Source of the DNA: RHLJ01 sp040222455
Lineage (GTDB): Bacteria > Bacteroidota > Rhodothermia > Balneolales > Balneolaceae
DNA length: 64,000 nucleotides
Direction of reading: 5' to 3'
NCBI GenBank assembly: GCA_040222455.1
Contig: JAVKDD010000020.1
Span: forward strand, 489,821 to 553,820
This document shows positions 1 to 8,649 of this stretch, one piece after another. A program made the position numbers and the translations under genes. The notes beneath the pieces were generated by a model. It made no database searches and was not told where the DNA came from. It saw only the letters and a program-made list of their open reading frames with translations. Every line of letters begins with the position of its first letter. Position 1 is the first letter of the stretch.

Positions 1-361
1 TTCTATCCTCAAGACGCTTAACCTTAAGTTCATACTGATTTACATGTAGAATTTTTCCGTCTACAATAGTTTCAACCCAAATTTGCTCGCCTTTATCATA
101 ATTTGCGGTGGTAACTAAGTCGAGGGTATTTCTATCATATAATTTCCAAATTCCGTGAGGCTTAAATCTCTCGCCGATTCTATAATAATGACCTTCTTGT
201 AAGATATCCCCATCTGTGCTAGTAAAAATTACATCATAATTATTTCCACTTACGTGGGTTACCGTTTTATTATTTTCTGTATTTGTAACAGTATGTTGTG
301 CATTTGTCACAGATATAGACACCACAACTAAAAAACAAAGGGTAAATAATAATTTTTTCAT
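1..361 (-). CDS. Secreted protein of unknown function, 3' end outside window
   Basis: The reverse strand reads from an ATG at 361 to the window edge without a stop, giving about 120 residues. It opens with a clear signal peptide (MKK, then a hydrophobic stretch ending near TNAQ), so the product is exported. The mature part has no motif I can name with confidence. A stretch reading GHYYRIGERFKPHGIWKLYD resembles the short repeated strands of MORN/YwqK-type proteins, but that is a weak likeness. The C-terminus lies beyond the window, so length and domain content are unknown. It is separated by about 90 bases from the oxidoreductase to its right and shares its direction. Confidence 0.7.
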   Translation of the reverse strand, partial: MKKLLFTLCFLVVVSISVTNAQHTVTNTENNKTVTHVSGNNYDVIFTSTDGDILQEGHYYRIGERFKPHGIWKLYDRNTLDLVTTANYDKGEQIWVETIVDGKILHVNQYELKVKRLEDR

Positions 362-453
362 GGCAATACCTCATTAATTTTGCGCCATTCCAATGTTACC
401 AAATTGTTAACACAAAGTAAAATTAATATTACCTTATTATTTCTTAAGTATTA

Positions 454-1305
454 CTAAAACTGTTTTAGGCGCTGTTCAACTTTTTCTACATAGGTAGCAA
501 GTCGTAACGCATCATAGCTGGTATATGCAGTTTGTTTATTTAATTGAATAGATTTAAGAAACAACAAAGCAGCTTTTTCAGCAGCAGTTGCAGGGTCAAA
601 TACTTGTTTTTCGAAGTAAAGCCTGTTGTTTTCATTAATACGACCAAGTTTAATCGTTTGTGTTGGGACTATACACTCCAGAATATCTTTTTTATTTGAG
701 ATAATTCGTTTATGATAATTCTCTGATGCACCTGCGTATACATTAATCGAAGCAGAAGCACCACTATCAAATCGTAGAAAAAGATGAATAATGATAGGGT
801 TGTTTTCTGTTAGGCTAATTTGTTTTGCCTCGATATGGTGTATTCCGCTATCTATCCATTTCAAACACAAACCTAATTCATCAATCCATAGATGTCGAAA
901 CTCATTTTCTGCATCAACAAGTTGGTTTCGGTTGATTTCTTTTTCTATATGAATAAATCCCGGACGTGAAATTTTATCCATCATCCATTGAGTAGCAGGT
1001 GCCAATGTAGGCCAATGGGCAAGTTGTACTATAACGCCAGCCTCTTTAGAAGCTCTATGAATTTTGTCTAGTTTAGATGTGTTGGTTGGGGGCTTTGCGA
1101 TAAAAAAACAATTAAACCCTCTTTGTATTCCTTCCAGTAAAGTATCTAGATTTTGAGGAGACTCATCTAAGATTAGGCAAGCATCAACATGATCTAAATC
1201 GGATATAGATGAGACCAGATCCACTTGGCGAACAATACTGTGCGGTCTGAGATGGCCTTCCCAAGCCAAACCACGAGTTGAGTCCCCAACAATTCCAACA
1301 TTCAT
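454..1305 (-). CDS. Gfo/Idh/MocA-family oxidoreductase
   Basis: A 283-residue protein that begins MNVGIVGDSTRG, a Rossmann nucleotide-binding strand and turn (usual form GxGxxG, here relaxed to GDSTRG). Near residues 65-73 it has the FFIAKPPT motif, matching the EKP-type signature in which the lysine contacts the cofactor in Gfo/Idh/MocA dehydrogenases. The central WIDSGIHHIE segment fits the conserved D-x-x-x-H region of the substrate domain. The protein is shorter than typical members (330-400 residues), and the glycine motif is degenerate, so the substrate cannot be predicted. It is a single gene, with the PspC gene on the same strand upstream. Confidence 0.72.
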   Translation of the reverse strand: MNVGIVGDSTRGLAWEGHLRPHSIVRQVDLVSSISDLDHVDACLILDESPQNLDTLLEGIQRGFNCFFIAKPPTNTSKLDKIHRASKEAGVIVQLAHWPTLAPATQWMMDKISRPGFIHIEKEINRNQLVDAENEFRHLWIDELGLCLKWIDSGIHHIEAKQISLTENNPIIIHLFLRFDSGASASINVYAGASENYHKRIISNKKDILECIVPTQTIKLGRINENNRLYFEKQVFDPATAAEKAALLFLKSIQLNKQTAYTSYDALRLATYVEKVEQRLKQF

Positions 1306-1382
1306 AAGCGTAAAATTTAATTACGCTTAAAATGCACATGGAGCTTCAAATTTACAATAGTATAAATATAAGAAGTAGCGCC

Positions 1383-1562
1383 TTAATCAGGCATTACAAT
1401 CGCTAAGATAAAGTATGCGAGTATAGTAAAGCCATACATAAACGCAAATATGATGAAAAGTATTCGTACAATCGTAGGATCCCAGCCTAAGTATTCTGCC
1501 AAACCGCTGCAAACCCCAGCGATCATTTTGTCCTTTCTTGATTTTCTTAATTTAGCAGGCAT
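1383..1562 (-). CDS. Small PspC-domain membrane protein
   Basis: A 59-residue reverse-strand frame from ATG at 1562 to TAA at 1383. It reads KMIAGVCSGLAEYLGWDP followed by TIVRILFIIFAF and a second hydrophobic stretch. This is the compact PspC domain: an amphipathic GVCxGLAEYxGxDPTxVR box followed by a transmembrane hairpin. PspC-like proteins sense or respond to envelope stress in the inner membrane. This is a minimal version with no extra domain, as is common in Bacteroidota-type genomes. An opposite-strand frame at 1450-1644 covers the same bases and looks spurious. The gene is divergent from the photolyase that starts at 1691, so the 128 bases between them must hold both promoters. Confidence 0.85.
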   Translation of the reverse strand: MPAKLRKSRKDKMIAGVCSGLAEYLGWDPTIVRILFIIFAFMYGFTILAYFILAIVMPD

Positions 1563-1690
1563 AAAAACATGTTTAATTGAATTCGAGCGAAGGTTACGAA
1601 ACTATAAACAAGTTGTTACAAAAAGTTTTGTTAAAAAAATCTGACTAAATATTAAGGAACTAATTACATATAAAAACTCATTCTGAGAAC

Positions 1691-3259
1691 ATGAAATACA
1701 GAGCATATTTATCAGAGATAGACAAAAGAATCCCAAAGCCAGATATCACAAAGCACAAGAGTGCAATTTTTATTTTGCATGATCAGTTGAACCTTGAAGT
1801 ATGGCCAGAATGGATTAAAGATGAGAAGCCACTTTTTATTTTTATTGAATCACAGGAAAAAGGTGAATCCCTTCCTTATCACAAGAAGAAGCTTATTTAT
1901 GTATTGAGTTCGATGCGCCATTTTGCGTTAGAGTGTTTCGAGAATGGGTATCCAGTTCTATACGAATCAACGGAAAAGCATTATAATGACAGTTTGAAAA
2001 CTATTTTAAGTGAGAATAAAGAGCTTGATCTTACTTTTATGACGCCATCAGAATGGGACTCAAGGGAAAGATTACGATTCATAAAAAAAGAATTTATAGA
2101 TAGAGTGGAAGAGGTTCCCAATACTTTCTTTTTAGCTGATATAAATACATATAAAAACAAGATTGGGACTGGGTATAGAATGGAATATTTCTATAGAGAT
2201 ATGCGCCGTAAAACCGGCTATTTAATGAATGGCAAAGATCCGGAAGGAGGAGAGTGGAATTATGATGATAAAAATAGAAATAAGCTCCCTAAAAATATCA
2301 CTATTCCGAGTAGAGCTTCGACTGAGGTTGATGAAATAACGCAAGAGGTATTTAAGCTGGTTAAAGATGAATTTTTAGATCACTTTGGGGAAATTGAAGA
2401 TTTCGATTATGCAGTAACCAGACGTCAAGCTCTATATAGGCTCAATGAATTTATCGAAGAATGTCTTAATGATTTTGGACCGTATGAAGATGCAATGGCA
2501 ACAGGAGAGTCGATTCTCTTTCATTCACATCTTTCTTTATATCTGAATAATGGCTTAATAATGCCAAAAGAGATATGCAATAAGGCTGAGGAAGCGTATC
2601 AAAATGGAAACGCAAGATTAAATTCAGTAGAAGGATTAATTAGACAAATTATAGGTTGGCGTGAATTTGTAAGAGTGTACTATGAAGCGATGATGCCTGA
2701 GGTTCGAAATGTAAATCATTTTAATTTTGAAAAATCATTACCAGAAATTTATTGGTCAGGAGATACAAAGTTACACTGTGTGAATGAATGCTTAAAACCA
2801 GTATTAAAGAATGGTTATTCCCATCATATACCTCGGCTAATGATTTTAAGTAATTTCAGTAATCTTACAGAAACCGACCCAAGAGAACTTAACAAATGGT
2901 TTTGGCTGGCATATATAGATGCATACGAGTGGGTAGTTTTACCAAATGTTTTGGGGATGTCTACCTTTGCGGATGGAGGAGTTCTGGCTTCAAAACCATA
3001 CGTGGCGGGTGGAAATTATATCAACAAAATGAGTGATTACTGTAAAAGTTGTTCCTATTCTGTGAAAGAGAAAGTTGGAGAATCTGCTTGCCCTTTTAAT
3101 TATCTATATTGGAATTTTGTGGATGAACAGAGAGAAACATTTTCTGAAAATGGTAGATCAAACTTTATGGTGAACATGTTTGATAAGAAATCGGAAGAAG
3201 AGAAGCAGCAAATAAAAGGAGATAGCAAGAAATTCATAGATGATATAAAGAGAGTGTAG
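1691..3259 (+). CDS. phrB: Iron-sulfur (6-4)-type photolyase / FeS-BCP family
   Basis: A 522-residue protein of the bacterial FeS cryptochrome/photolyase group, which repairs UV (6-4) photoproducts using light, FAD, a lumazine-type antenna and a 4Fe-4S cluster. The N-terminal alpha/beta domain starts near FILHDQLN. The C-terminal helical FAD domain contains GLIRQIIGWREFVR and the stretch WFWLAYIDAYEWVVLPNVLGMSTFAD. The four expected cluster cysteines are visible at about C363, C451, C454 and C467. The C-x2-C-x12-C spacing of the last three matches characterised members. It is the first gene of a rightward light-repair cluster, followed by a beta-barrel gene and a class II photolyase. The repair substrate is inferred from family membership. 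Confidence 0.9.
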   Translation: MKYRAYLSEIDKRIPKPDITKHKSAIFILHDQLNLEVWPEWIKDEKPLFIFIESQEKGESLPYHKKKLIYVLSSMRHFALECFENGYPVLYESTEKHYNDSLKTILSENKELDLTFMTPSEWDSRERLRFIKKEFIDRVEEVPNTFFLADINTYKNKIGTGYRMEYFYRDMRRKTGYLMNGKDPEGGEWNYDDKNRNKLPKNITIPSRASTEVDEITQEVFKLVKDEFLDHFGEIEDFDYAVTRRQALYRLNEFIEECLNDFGPYEDAMATGESILFHSHLSLYLNNGLIMPKEICNKAEEAYQNGNARLNSVEGLIRQIIGWREFVRVYYEAMMPEVRNVNHFNFEKSLPEIYWSGDTKLHCVNECLKPVLKNGYSHHIPRLMILSNFSNLTETDPRELNKWFWLAYIDAYEWVVLPNVLGMSTFADGGVLASKPYVAGGNYINKMSDYCKSCSYSVKEKVGESACPFNYLYWNFVDEQRETFSENGRSNFMVNMFDKKSEEEKQQIKGDSKKFIDDIKRV

Positions 3260-3356
3260 CTTTTAGAGACAGTGTTTTACTCTAACATTTTTATGTCATA
3301 TCCACGTCATGGAAACTGAGTTAGATTCTTCTATCAATCAAAAAATAGGAGGGGAT

Positions 3357-4049
3357 ATGAAACGCTTTATTTACGCCATCATTTTTTCAATCACATTTAC
3401 TACCATAAGTATTGCCCAAGCTTTTAATTTTGATATTGGTTTTGCTTTGGGTTCTCCAATGGGAAGTTTTCAGCAATCATTAGATAGAAATTCATATGGA
3501 CTTGATATGGGAGCTACCTATCAGATTGCAAATTCACCCATACATATCGGAGGTGGGCTGGTTTATCAGAACTTTGGGTGGACAGAACGATCAGAATATT
3601 TTAGCCCAGATATTCAAGAAGTGAAATTAAGAGTTAGAACAACGAACAACATGTTAACCCCTCATTTTTTAATGAGAATAGAACCAAATATGGGAGTAAT
3701 TAGTCCTTTCGTTGAGGGAATAATTGGTTTCAACTATTTATATACAGAAAGTTCAGTTTTAGATGATTGGGCTGAAGATGAAATAGCGAGTTCAGTGAAC
3801 TATGATTCATATACCTCGAGCTATGGAATAGGTGGCGGCATGAAGTTCAGGCTTTATGAAGGGTATGATTCTGATGGTGATTTTATCGGTGTTTCAATGA
3901 TCTTTAAAATGAAATATATGTTAGGTGGAGAAGCTGATTATTTAAAAGAAGGCGGTTTGATCAGAAATCGAAGAGGTATTGATTATGATATATCTAGATC
4001 TCGAACAGATTTAACTACATTTAATGTAGGCATTGTTTTTAGTTTTTGA
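3357..4049 (+). CDS. Outer-membrane beta-barrel protein
   Basis: Starts at the ATG at 3357, not the earlier in-frame ATG at 3309. A strong ribosome-binding site (AGGAGGGG, 3347-3354) sits just before 3357, and the product then begins with a normal signal peptide (MKRFIYAIIFSITFTTISIAQA). The remaining ~210 residues alternate hydrophobic and polar residues with many glycines and aromatics, and end in a phenylalanine (VGIVFSF). This is the pattern of a small OmpA-like or porin-family eight-strand barrel. It has no recognisable enzyme motif. Its place between two photolyase genes is probably positional rather than functional. The gene ends 15 bases before the next start, so the pair may be cotranscribed. 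Confidence 0.8.
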   Translation: MKRFIYAIIFSITFTTISIAQAFNFDIGFALGSPMGSFQQSLDRNSYGLDMGATYQIANSPIHIGGGLVYQNFGWTERSEYFSPDIQEVKLRVRTTNNMLTPHFLMRIEPNMGVISPFVEGIIGFNYLYTESSVLDDWAEDEIASSVNYDSYTSSYGIGGGMKFRLYEGYDSDGDFIGVSMIFKMKYMLGGEADYLKEGGLIRNRRGIDYDISRSRTDLTTFNVGIVFSF

Positions 4050-4064
4050 TTTTATATAAGTGGA

Positions 4065-5588
4065 ATGAGAAATCTTCATTATCGGTTTAGTTATACTATG
4101 CCAAACGATATGAAGAATATTAATAGCTACCGAAAGTTTAATAAGAATAACAAGAAGCCAAATGAAAATGGAGACTATGTGCTCTATTGGATGCAAACAA
4201 ACCGCCGGTTTCAATATAATTATGCTCTTGAATATGCCGTTGCTTGGGCTAATAAACTAGAAAAACCCCTTTTAATCTATGAAGGATTAAATGTAAACTA
4301 TCCTTGGGCTTGTGATCGTTTTCATACTTTTTTGATGGAAGGTATGAAAGAGAACTTGGATTTTGCTGAATCTGAAAATTTAAATTTTTTCAGTTTTTTA
4401 GAACCTAATGATGGAGATGGAAAAGGTTTATTTTATTCGTTAGCAGAAAAAGCATGCATAGCAATATCAGATGAGTTTCCAGTATTTATAATAAAACATC
4501 ACAATGAGTCCGCTGGAAAGAAATTAGAGATACCATTCATAACTATCGATTCAAATGGATTAATTCCCTTAGGCGTTACAAACAAAGATCCGTACTCGGC
4601 GTATCTATTCAGAAAAATAATGCAAAAGCATTTTATAGAGGCATTTACTAATCCTCCTCAAAAAAATCCATTAGACGAACTAGCAAATAAAGAGTCTATT
4701 AATTTATCCGAAAAGTTTTTGAGTAAATATCCAAGGGCTGATGAATTCTTATTCAACATATCTGAAACGGTATCAAAACTTAATATCAATCATCAAGTAG
4801 GTGTAATTGATTTGAATGGAACCCGAAAAGCCGCTTTAGGAAAGCTTGGACATTTTATTGGGCATAGTTTGATGGAGTATGATGAAAAAAGGAATCACCC
4901 GGATGAGAAGAAAACAAGTGGTTTGAGTCCATGGCTACATTTTGGAAAAATAAGTGAATATGAAATCGTAAAAGCGGTTCTTGATCATCAGCCAGATGAT
5001 TGGGATTTGGATAGTATTACACCTAATGGAGGAAAGAATGCTGGTTTTTTTAATGGAAACCCAAATATTGAAAGTTTTCTTGACGAAGTGATTACTTGGA
5101 GGGAAGTTGGATTCCATTACGCTCATCATCGACCTGATTACGATCAGTTCGAGAGTTTACCAGACTGGGTGCAAAAAACGATGGATGAACATCGGAATGA
5201 TAAACGTGAATATATATACTCGATAGAAGAGTTTGAGCAAAGCAAAACACACGACGATTTATGGAATGCGGCTCAAACACAACTCCGAGAGGAAGGAATT
5301 ATTCATAATTATTTGAGAATGTTATGGGGGAAAAAAATAATTGAATGGACACCAGACTACAGAACTGCACTTGATTATCTCATCGAACTAAATAATAAGT
5401 ACGCAATAGATGGGCGTGATCCTAATAGTTATTCGGGTATATTTTGGGTGCTTGGAAGGTTTGATAGAGCTTGGCAAGAACGAGAAGTTTTTGGGAAATT
5501 ACGTTATATGACTAGCGAAAGCACTCGAAAGAAAGTTCGATTGAAGCAATATTTGGATAAATACGGAACACAAAAGAGTTTGCTTTAA
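4065..5588 (+). CDS. Class II CPD deoxyribodipyrimidine photolyase
   Basis: A 507-residue class II photolyase that splits cyclobutane pyrimidine dimers with blue light and FADH-. The N-terminal motif YVLYWMQTNRRFQYNYALEYA is the class II antenna-domain opening (compare WMxRDQRxxDNxAL). The C-terminal FAD domain shows FLDEVITWREVGFHYAHH, MLWGKKIIEWT, DGRDPNSYSGIFWVLGRFD and WQEREVFGKLRYM, all class II signatures. A start at the ATG at 4098 is also possible, because the first 11 residues are not conserved in the family. The stop lies 32 bases before the left end of the prophage, so the prophage sits just downstream without disrupting it. Confidence 0.93.
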   Translation: MRNLHYRFSYTMPNDMKNINSYRKFNKNNKKPNENGDYVLYWMQTNRRFQYNYALEYAVAWANKLEKPLLIYEGLNVNYPWACDRFHTFLMEGMKENLDFAESENLNFFSFLEPNDGDGKGLFYSLAEKACIAISDEFPVFIIKHHNESAGKKLEIPFITIDSNGLIPLGVTNKDPYSAYLFRKIMQKHFIEAFTNPPQKNPLDELANKESINLSEKFLSKYPRADEFLFNISETVSKLNINHQVGVIDLNGTRKAALGKLGHFIGHSLMEYDEKRNHPDEKKTSGLSPWLHFGKISEYEIVKAVLDHQPDDWDLDSITPNGGKNAGFFNGNPNIESFLDEVITWREVGFHYAHHRPDYDQFESLPDWVQKTMDEHRNDKREYIYSIEEFEQSKTHDDLWNAAQTQLREEGIIHNYLRMLWGKKIIEWTPDYRTALDYLIELNNKYAIDGRDPNSYSGIFWVLGRFDRAWQEREVFGKLRYMTSESTRKKVRLKQYLDKYGTQKSLL

Positions 5589-5616
5589 GTTTTGAAACCA
5601 AACCGCAAAAATTGAG

Positions 5617-5620
5617 ATTC
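5617..5620. other. Left target-site duplication (ATTC)
   Basis: ATTC directly abuts the left terminal repeat and is repeated directly after the right one. A fifth base would be G on the left and C on the right if extended outward-left, so only four bases match exactly. Confidence 0.6.
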
Positions 5621-5638
5621 AAAACTACAACAAATTAG
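5621..5638 (+). repeat. Left terminal inverted repeat of the prophage
   Basis: AAAACTACAACAAATTAG is the inverse match (16/18) of 35577-35594. It is the probable transposase end-binding and cleavage site on the late-gene side of the prophage. Confidence 0.75.
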
Positions 5639-5659
5639 ATTTTATTAAATAATCTAATT
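5633..5659 (-). terminator. Hairpin after the last tail gene
   Basis: AATTAGATT (5633-5641) pairs perfectly with AATCTAATT (5651-5659) around a 9-base AT-rich loop. It lies just past the stop of the receptor-binding gene and overlaps the prophage end repeat. It could end the leftward late transcript before it enters host DNA, but there is no long T-run. Confidence 0.5.
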
Positions 5660-5663
5660 GACG

Positions 5664-7964
5664 TTAAACTTCATATATAATAGTCTCACATTGCGCGTGA
5701 GAACCATGTATCATATTAATGGCTCGCTGGAGTACAAAAGTGTTAGCCTTACCCTCTACAGGAGCAACAAATCCTGTAGTGAACTGCCCACCAAAGTCTA
5801 TCTTATCAATTAACTTAAAGTTTGGACTTGTTGAGATCGGATCATCGATTTCAAAAACTAAAAACTCTGTAGCTCCCCAATCGTAGTAGATGTTTACCTC
5901 TTCACCTAAGCTATTGTTGATCGTTCTTGTGCCTCGATTGGAGATAATCAAGTAAGCAATATCTGTAGTCGGATCGTTGTCTTTCCAAACCATCGAACCC
6001 TCAACTCGATAAGAGTTGGGTGATGCTACATGTACCGAATTGAAATCACCAGGGCTCAAGTATCTAGCGGATGCAGTTTGAACCATCCACCGAATTGTAC
6101 AAGGGCTAAATTTATTTGTCTCTGCTTCATCATCTCCTTGATCTGCAACCTCATCAACTTTATCTATAAACGCAGTAAGTAATTTTGCGTTACTTGGAAA
6201 TGTGTCTACCTCAAAAATTACGCCGGTAAAGGGATATCTTTCAGTGTCTGCAGCACCATCCACGCATTTAATTCCTCCAGCTGCATCGGTAGGGAAATTG
6301 CCTTCCTGCGCTGTACTAAATCTCGGAGTTTGATTAGTTCCCAGCGCAGCATTCGAGTTTGCAGCCACGTATTTAAGTGAATACCACTCGCCAAATGAGC
6401 CGCGATTTGGATAAAATATAGCGGCAGCAGTCCCTGTCCAATCCAAATCACCGCTTGCCGAAGATGCTACGTTTCTACGACCCCAGGCTACACAAACAAT
6501 TTCTTCGTCATTTTTATCAACAGTCTTAAAAAGCCGACGTGGATAATACGCAGTTTCTTGAGCAATCAAATCTACTGTATGAGAGGTTGAAGGGCTACCG
6601 GAATCGATGTTCTCTATATCCTTAATCCGATAGACTAAAGCCGAATTATTAACTTCATAGGTATCTTCTACATCATATCCTCTAGTTAAAAGTAGCAACT
6701 CTCCATTATCTAAAGAAACACCATGACAATAAGTTACTGAGGCGCTTGCCTGACATGGATTATATGAGCTTGTTAAATTATCGAAGTTGCCAAGTGGTGC
6801 AAATTTAACCTCCATAATTGGACGCACGTGCTCACAATTTGCAACAACAATTCCATTAGGATGCGAGAAAATCGCTCCTCCATAATGATATTTTTCATTC
6901 CAAAAAGCTCCTGTAAACACACGGCCCCAAGGCTCTCCATCAATCGATAGATAGGAATCACCGCTGTAAATCTCTTTATGTAATTGGTAATGCTTACCAT
7001 CATAAACACAAGCAACAGGGTTGCAATGAGTGTATGAGCCCTGATCTTCGACAATCCCGCTAAATGGATCTGCTATTCTAATTATAATTCCATAAAATTC
7101 TGTTGCATCACCAGATCCATCCAATTCAACATCGTAAACCCCTGCGGTTGCGATTTCAAAAATCTCTCCACTCTCATAATACGAAGAGGTTAAGTTTGAG
7201 AGCCCTAGCTTTGAAAAAGTCCGGGTCTTTGTAGTAGCTCCAACGGTAATATCAACATCGTCATTATCATCAGAGTTGGGAATTATAGCGCCAACAGCAA
7301 TACGGCCAGCGGGCAAGAAAATTTTGGTTTTATAGGTACGTAGCGTCGCATCTTGTAATTCAATGTCATCTGCTGATATGATATAAGGAGTCTTATAAGT
7401 TGGGCTTGGAATATTTTTTTTATACAATTCATGGGAAATTGTTTCTACCCTATGCCATCTTCCTACGCCAGTATATCCGACTACAATTGATTTCACCACA
7501 TTTATACCGTCTTCACATATAATCGAATCTTCATCCCAATAGTATTCACCACCTAATCCATCTCGTTTTTTAAACCCATAAGAGATGCTTAAGGTAAATT
7601 CATCGTATAAAGGGAGTTTTGATTTTAATGCGTCAATTGAAGCGACCTCTCTAGTTGTATTTAATGGGATGGTCGGCATAAAGTCTTCCCAAGTGCCACT
7701 TTCTAGCCTTAACAGCTGCAAAAGTGAATTATTTGGAATATAGTAGGATATATCATTTTCCACGGCACCAGATGTGCCAGGAATAGAGCTAAGATCATCT
7801 CCTAAAATACGTGGAAATGTAACTGGTGCTAATGCTACCGATGCATTTATAGTGGCTTGTACTTGTTCATCATTAGTTTCAAGCGTTTGGATAGCGAAAT
7901 TAGCCGCATCCAGCACAGTTTGAACTGAACTTTTTTTCATTAATTCTTGTGATTCACTAGCCAT
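5664..7964 (-). CDS. Putative receptor-binding / tail-tip adhesin
   Basis: A 766-residue protein, the last gene of the leftward tail module. The position (after tape measure and two tail-tip proteins) is where tailed phages keep host-recognition proteins. Residues ~300-700 contain repeated short blocks such as GGAIFSHPNGIVVA, VSLDNGELLLLTRG, EIVCVAWGRR and DIAYLIISNRG, suggestive of beta-propeller (BNR/sialidase-like) blades. The first ~150 residues resemble linker/attachment sequence, including a GLGGEYYWDEDS block seen in phage tail appendages. No catalytic motif is recognised, so hydrolase activity is not claimed. It overlaps the preceding gene by 8 bases. It could also be a fibre rather than a propeller. 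Confidence 0.6.
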   Translation of the reverse strand: MASESQELMKKSSVQTVLDAANFAIQTLETNDEQVQATINASVALAPVTFPRILGDDLSSIPGTSGAVENDISYYIPNNSLLQLLRLESGTWEDFMPTIPLNTTREVASIDALKSKLPLYDEFTLSISYGFKKRDGLGGEYYWDEDSIICEDGINVVKSIVVGYTGVGRWHRVETISHELYKKNIPSPTYKTPYIISADDIELQDATLRTYKTKIFLPAGRIAVGAIIPNSDDNDDVDITVGATTKTRTFSKLGLSNLTSSYYESGEIFEIATAGVYDVELDGSGDATEFYGIIIRIADPFSGIVEDQGSYTHCNPVACVYDGKHYQLHKEIYSGDSYLSIDGEPWGRVFTGAFWNEKYHYGGAIFSHPNGIVVANCEHVRPIMEVKFAPLGNFDNLTSSYNPCQASASVTYCHGVSLDNGELLLLTRGYDVEDTYEVNNSALVYRIKDIENIDSGSPSTSHTVDLIAQETAYYPRRLFKTVDKNDEEIVCVAWGRRNVASSASGDLDWTGTAAAIFYPNRGSFGEWYSLKYVAANSNAALGTNQTPRFSTAQEGNFPTDAAGGIKCVDGAADTERYPFTGVIFEVDTFPSNAKLLTAFIDKVDEVADQGDDEAETNKFSPCTIRWMVQTASARYLSPGDFNSVHVASPNSYRVEGSMVWKDNDPTTDIAYLIISNRGTRTINNSLGEEVNIYYDWGATEFLVFEIDDPISTSPNFKLIDKIDFGGQFTTGFVAPVEGKANTFVLQRAINMIHGSHAQCETIIYEV

Positions 7965-8649
7965 TGTTTGATTCCATTATAATTGATTCAATTGTAAAAT
8001 ATTTGCTACCAACTTTAATCTTGGTAGTTAATTCAGTCGTAAATTCAGCCGGTTCATAGTTTGATATTTTAAGACCTAAACCATCACCAGTTTCATCAGT
8101 TAAAATAAAGCCAGGGATTGGTGTTCCTGAATCATCTTGAACAGTTTTAGGATTAAACCAGGGTAATAATTCAAGAAACTCTGAAGCGGTATAAACCTTG
8201 CTTTTAAATCGCAAAACAACACCTTCATTAGGCGATGGATTTGAACTATTTAATAAGCTTTTTAGATGGGCTACTTTTAATCCGTTTTTTGGGCTTTCTT
8301 CTAATTCATCATTTAAAAATCTAACACTATATGATTTATAGTATCTACTATCAGAATAAAGATAACTAGGAACCTTTAATTCTACACTTTTTGAAACCAA
8401 CAATGGAGTTAAATCCATTCTGTGGTTTTGATAAGCAAGCTGAAATTCTAGTTCAAAAAGTCTATTTCCATTTCTTTCGTTAAATGTAGGATCTCTATAA
8501 TCATCGCTTCTTTTTAACACTCTTCGAATAATTGAATATGGCTTATCTGGTGAATTAGGGCGCTCTAGTGTTATCGTTTTTGTACTATTATCTGGCATGG
8601 TACAAACCACATCAACATGACTTAAGATGTAAATTTGAAAATCACTCAC
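7957..8649 (-). CDS. Phage tail-tip protein of unknown function
   Basis: Best read as a 230-residue protein beginning at a GTG at 8649. That GTG overlaps the TGA of the upstream tail gene (GTGA), an arrangement typical of coupled translation. The longer frame back to 8733 would run 88 bases into the previous gene. The product (SDFQIYILSHVDVV at the start) has no family I can name. It is rich in beta-type sequence without long coiled coil, lacks a signal peptide, and sits between the large tail-tip protein and the adhesin. It is probably a structural baseplate or tail-tip component. Confidence 0.6.
   Translation of the reverse strand: MSDFQIYILSHVDVVCTMPDNSTKTITLERPNSPDKPYSIIRRVLKRSDDYRDPTFNERNGNRLFELEFQLAYQNHRMDLTPLLVSKSVELKVPSYLYSDSRYYKSYSVRFLNDELEESPKNGLKVAHLKSLLNSSNPSPNEGVVLRFKSKVYTASEFLELLPWFNPKTVQDDSGTPIPGFILTDETGDGLGLKISNYEPAEFTTELTTKIKVGSKYFTIESIIMESNNG

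Noticed and set aside
1450..1644. 64-residue forward frame
   Set aside because: It lies opposite a clear PspC-domain gene on the reverse strand and has no known domain.
5611..5621. Canonical TG/CA Mu ends
   Set aside because: A TG occurs at 5613 but does not line up with the inverted repeat or with a matching CA at the right end.
5664..7964. Diversity-generating variable region in the tail gene
   Set aside because: No reverse transcriptase or template repeat is present near it.
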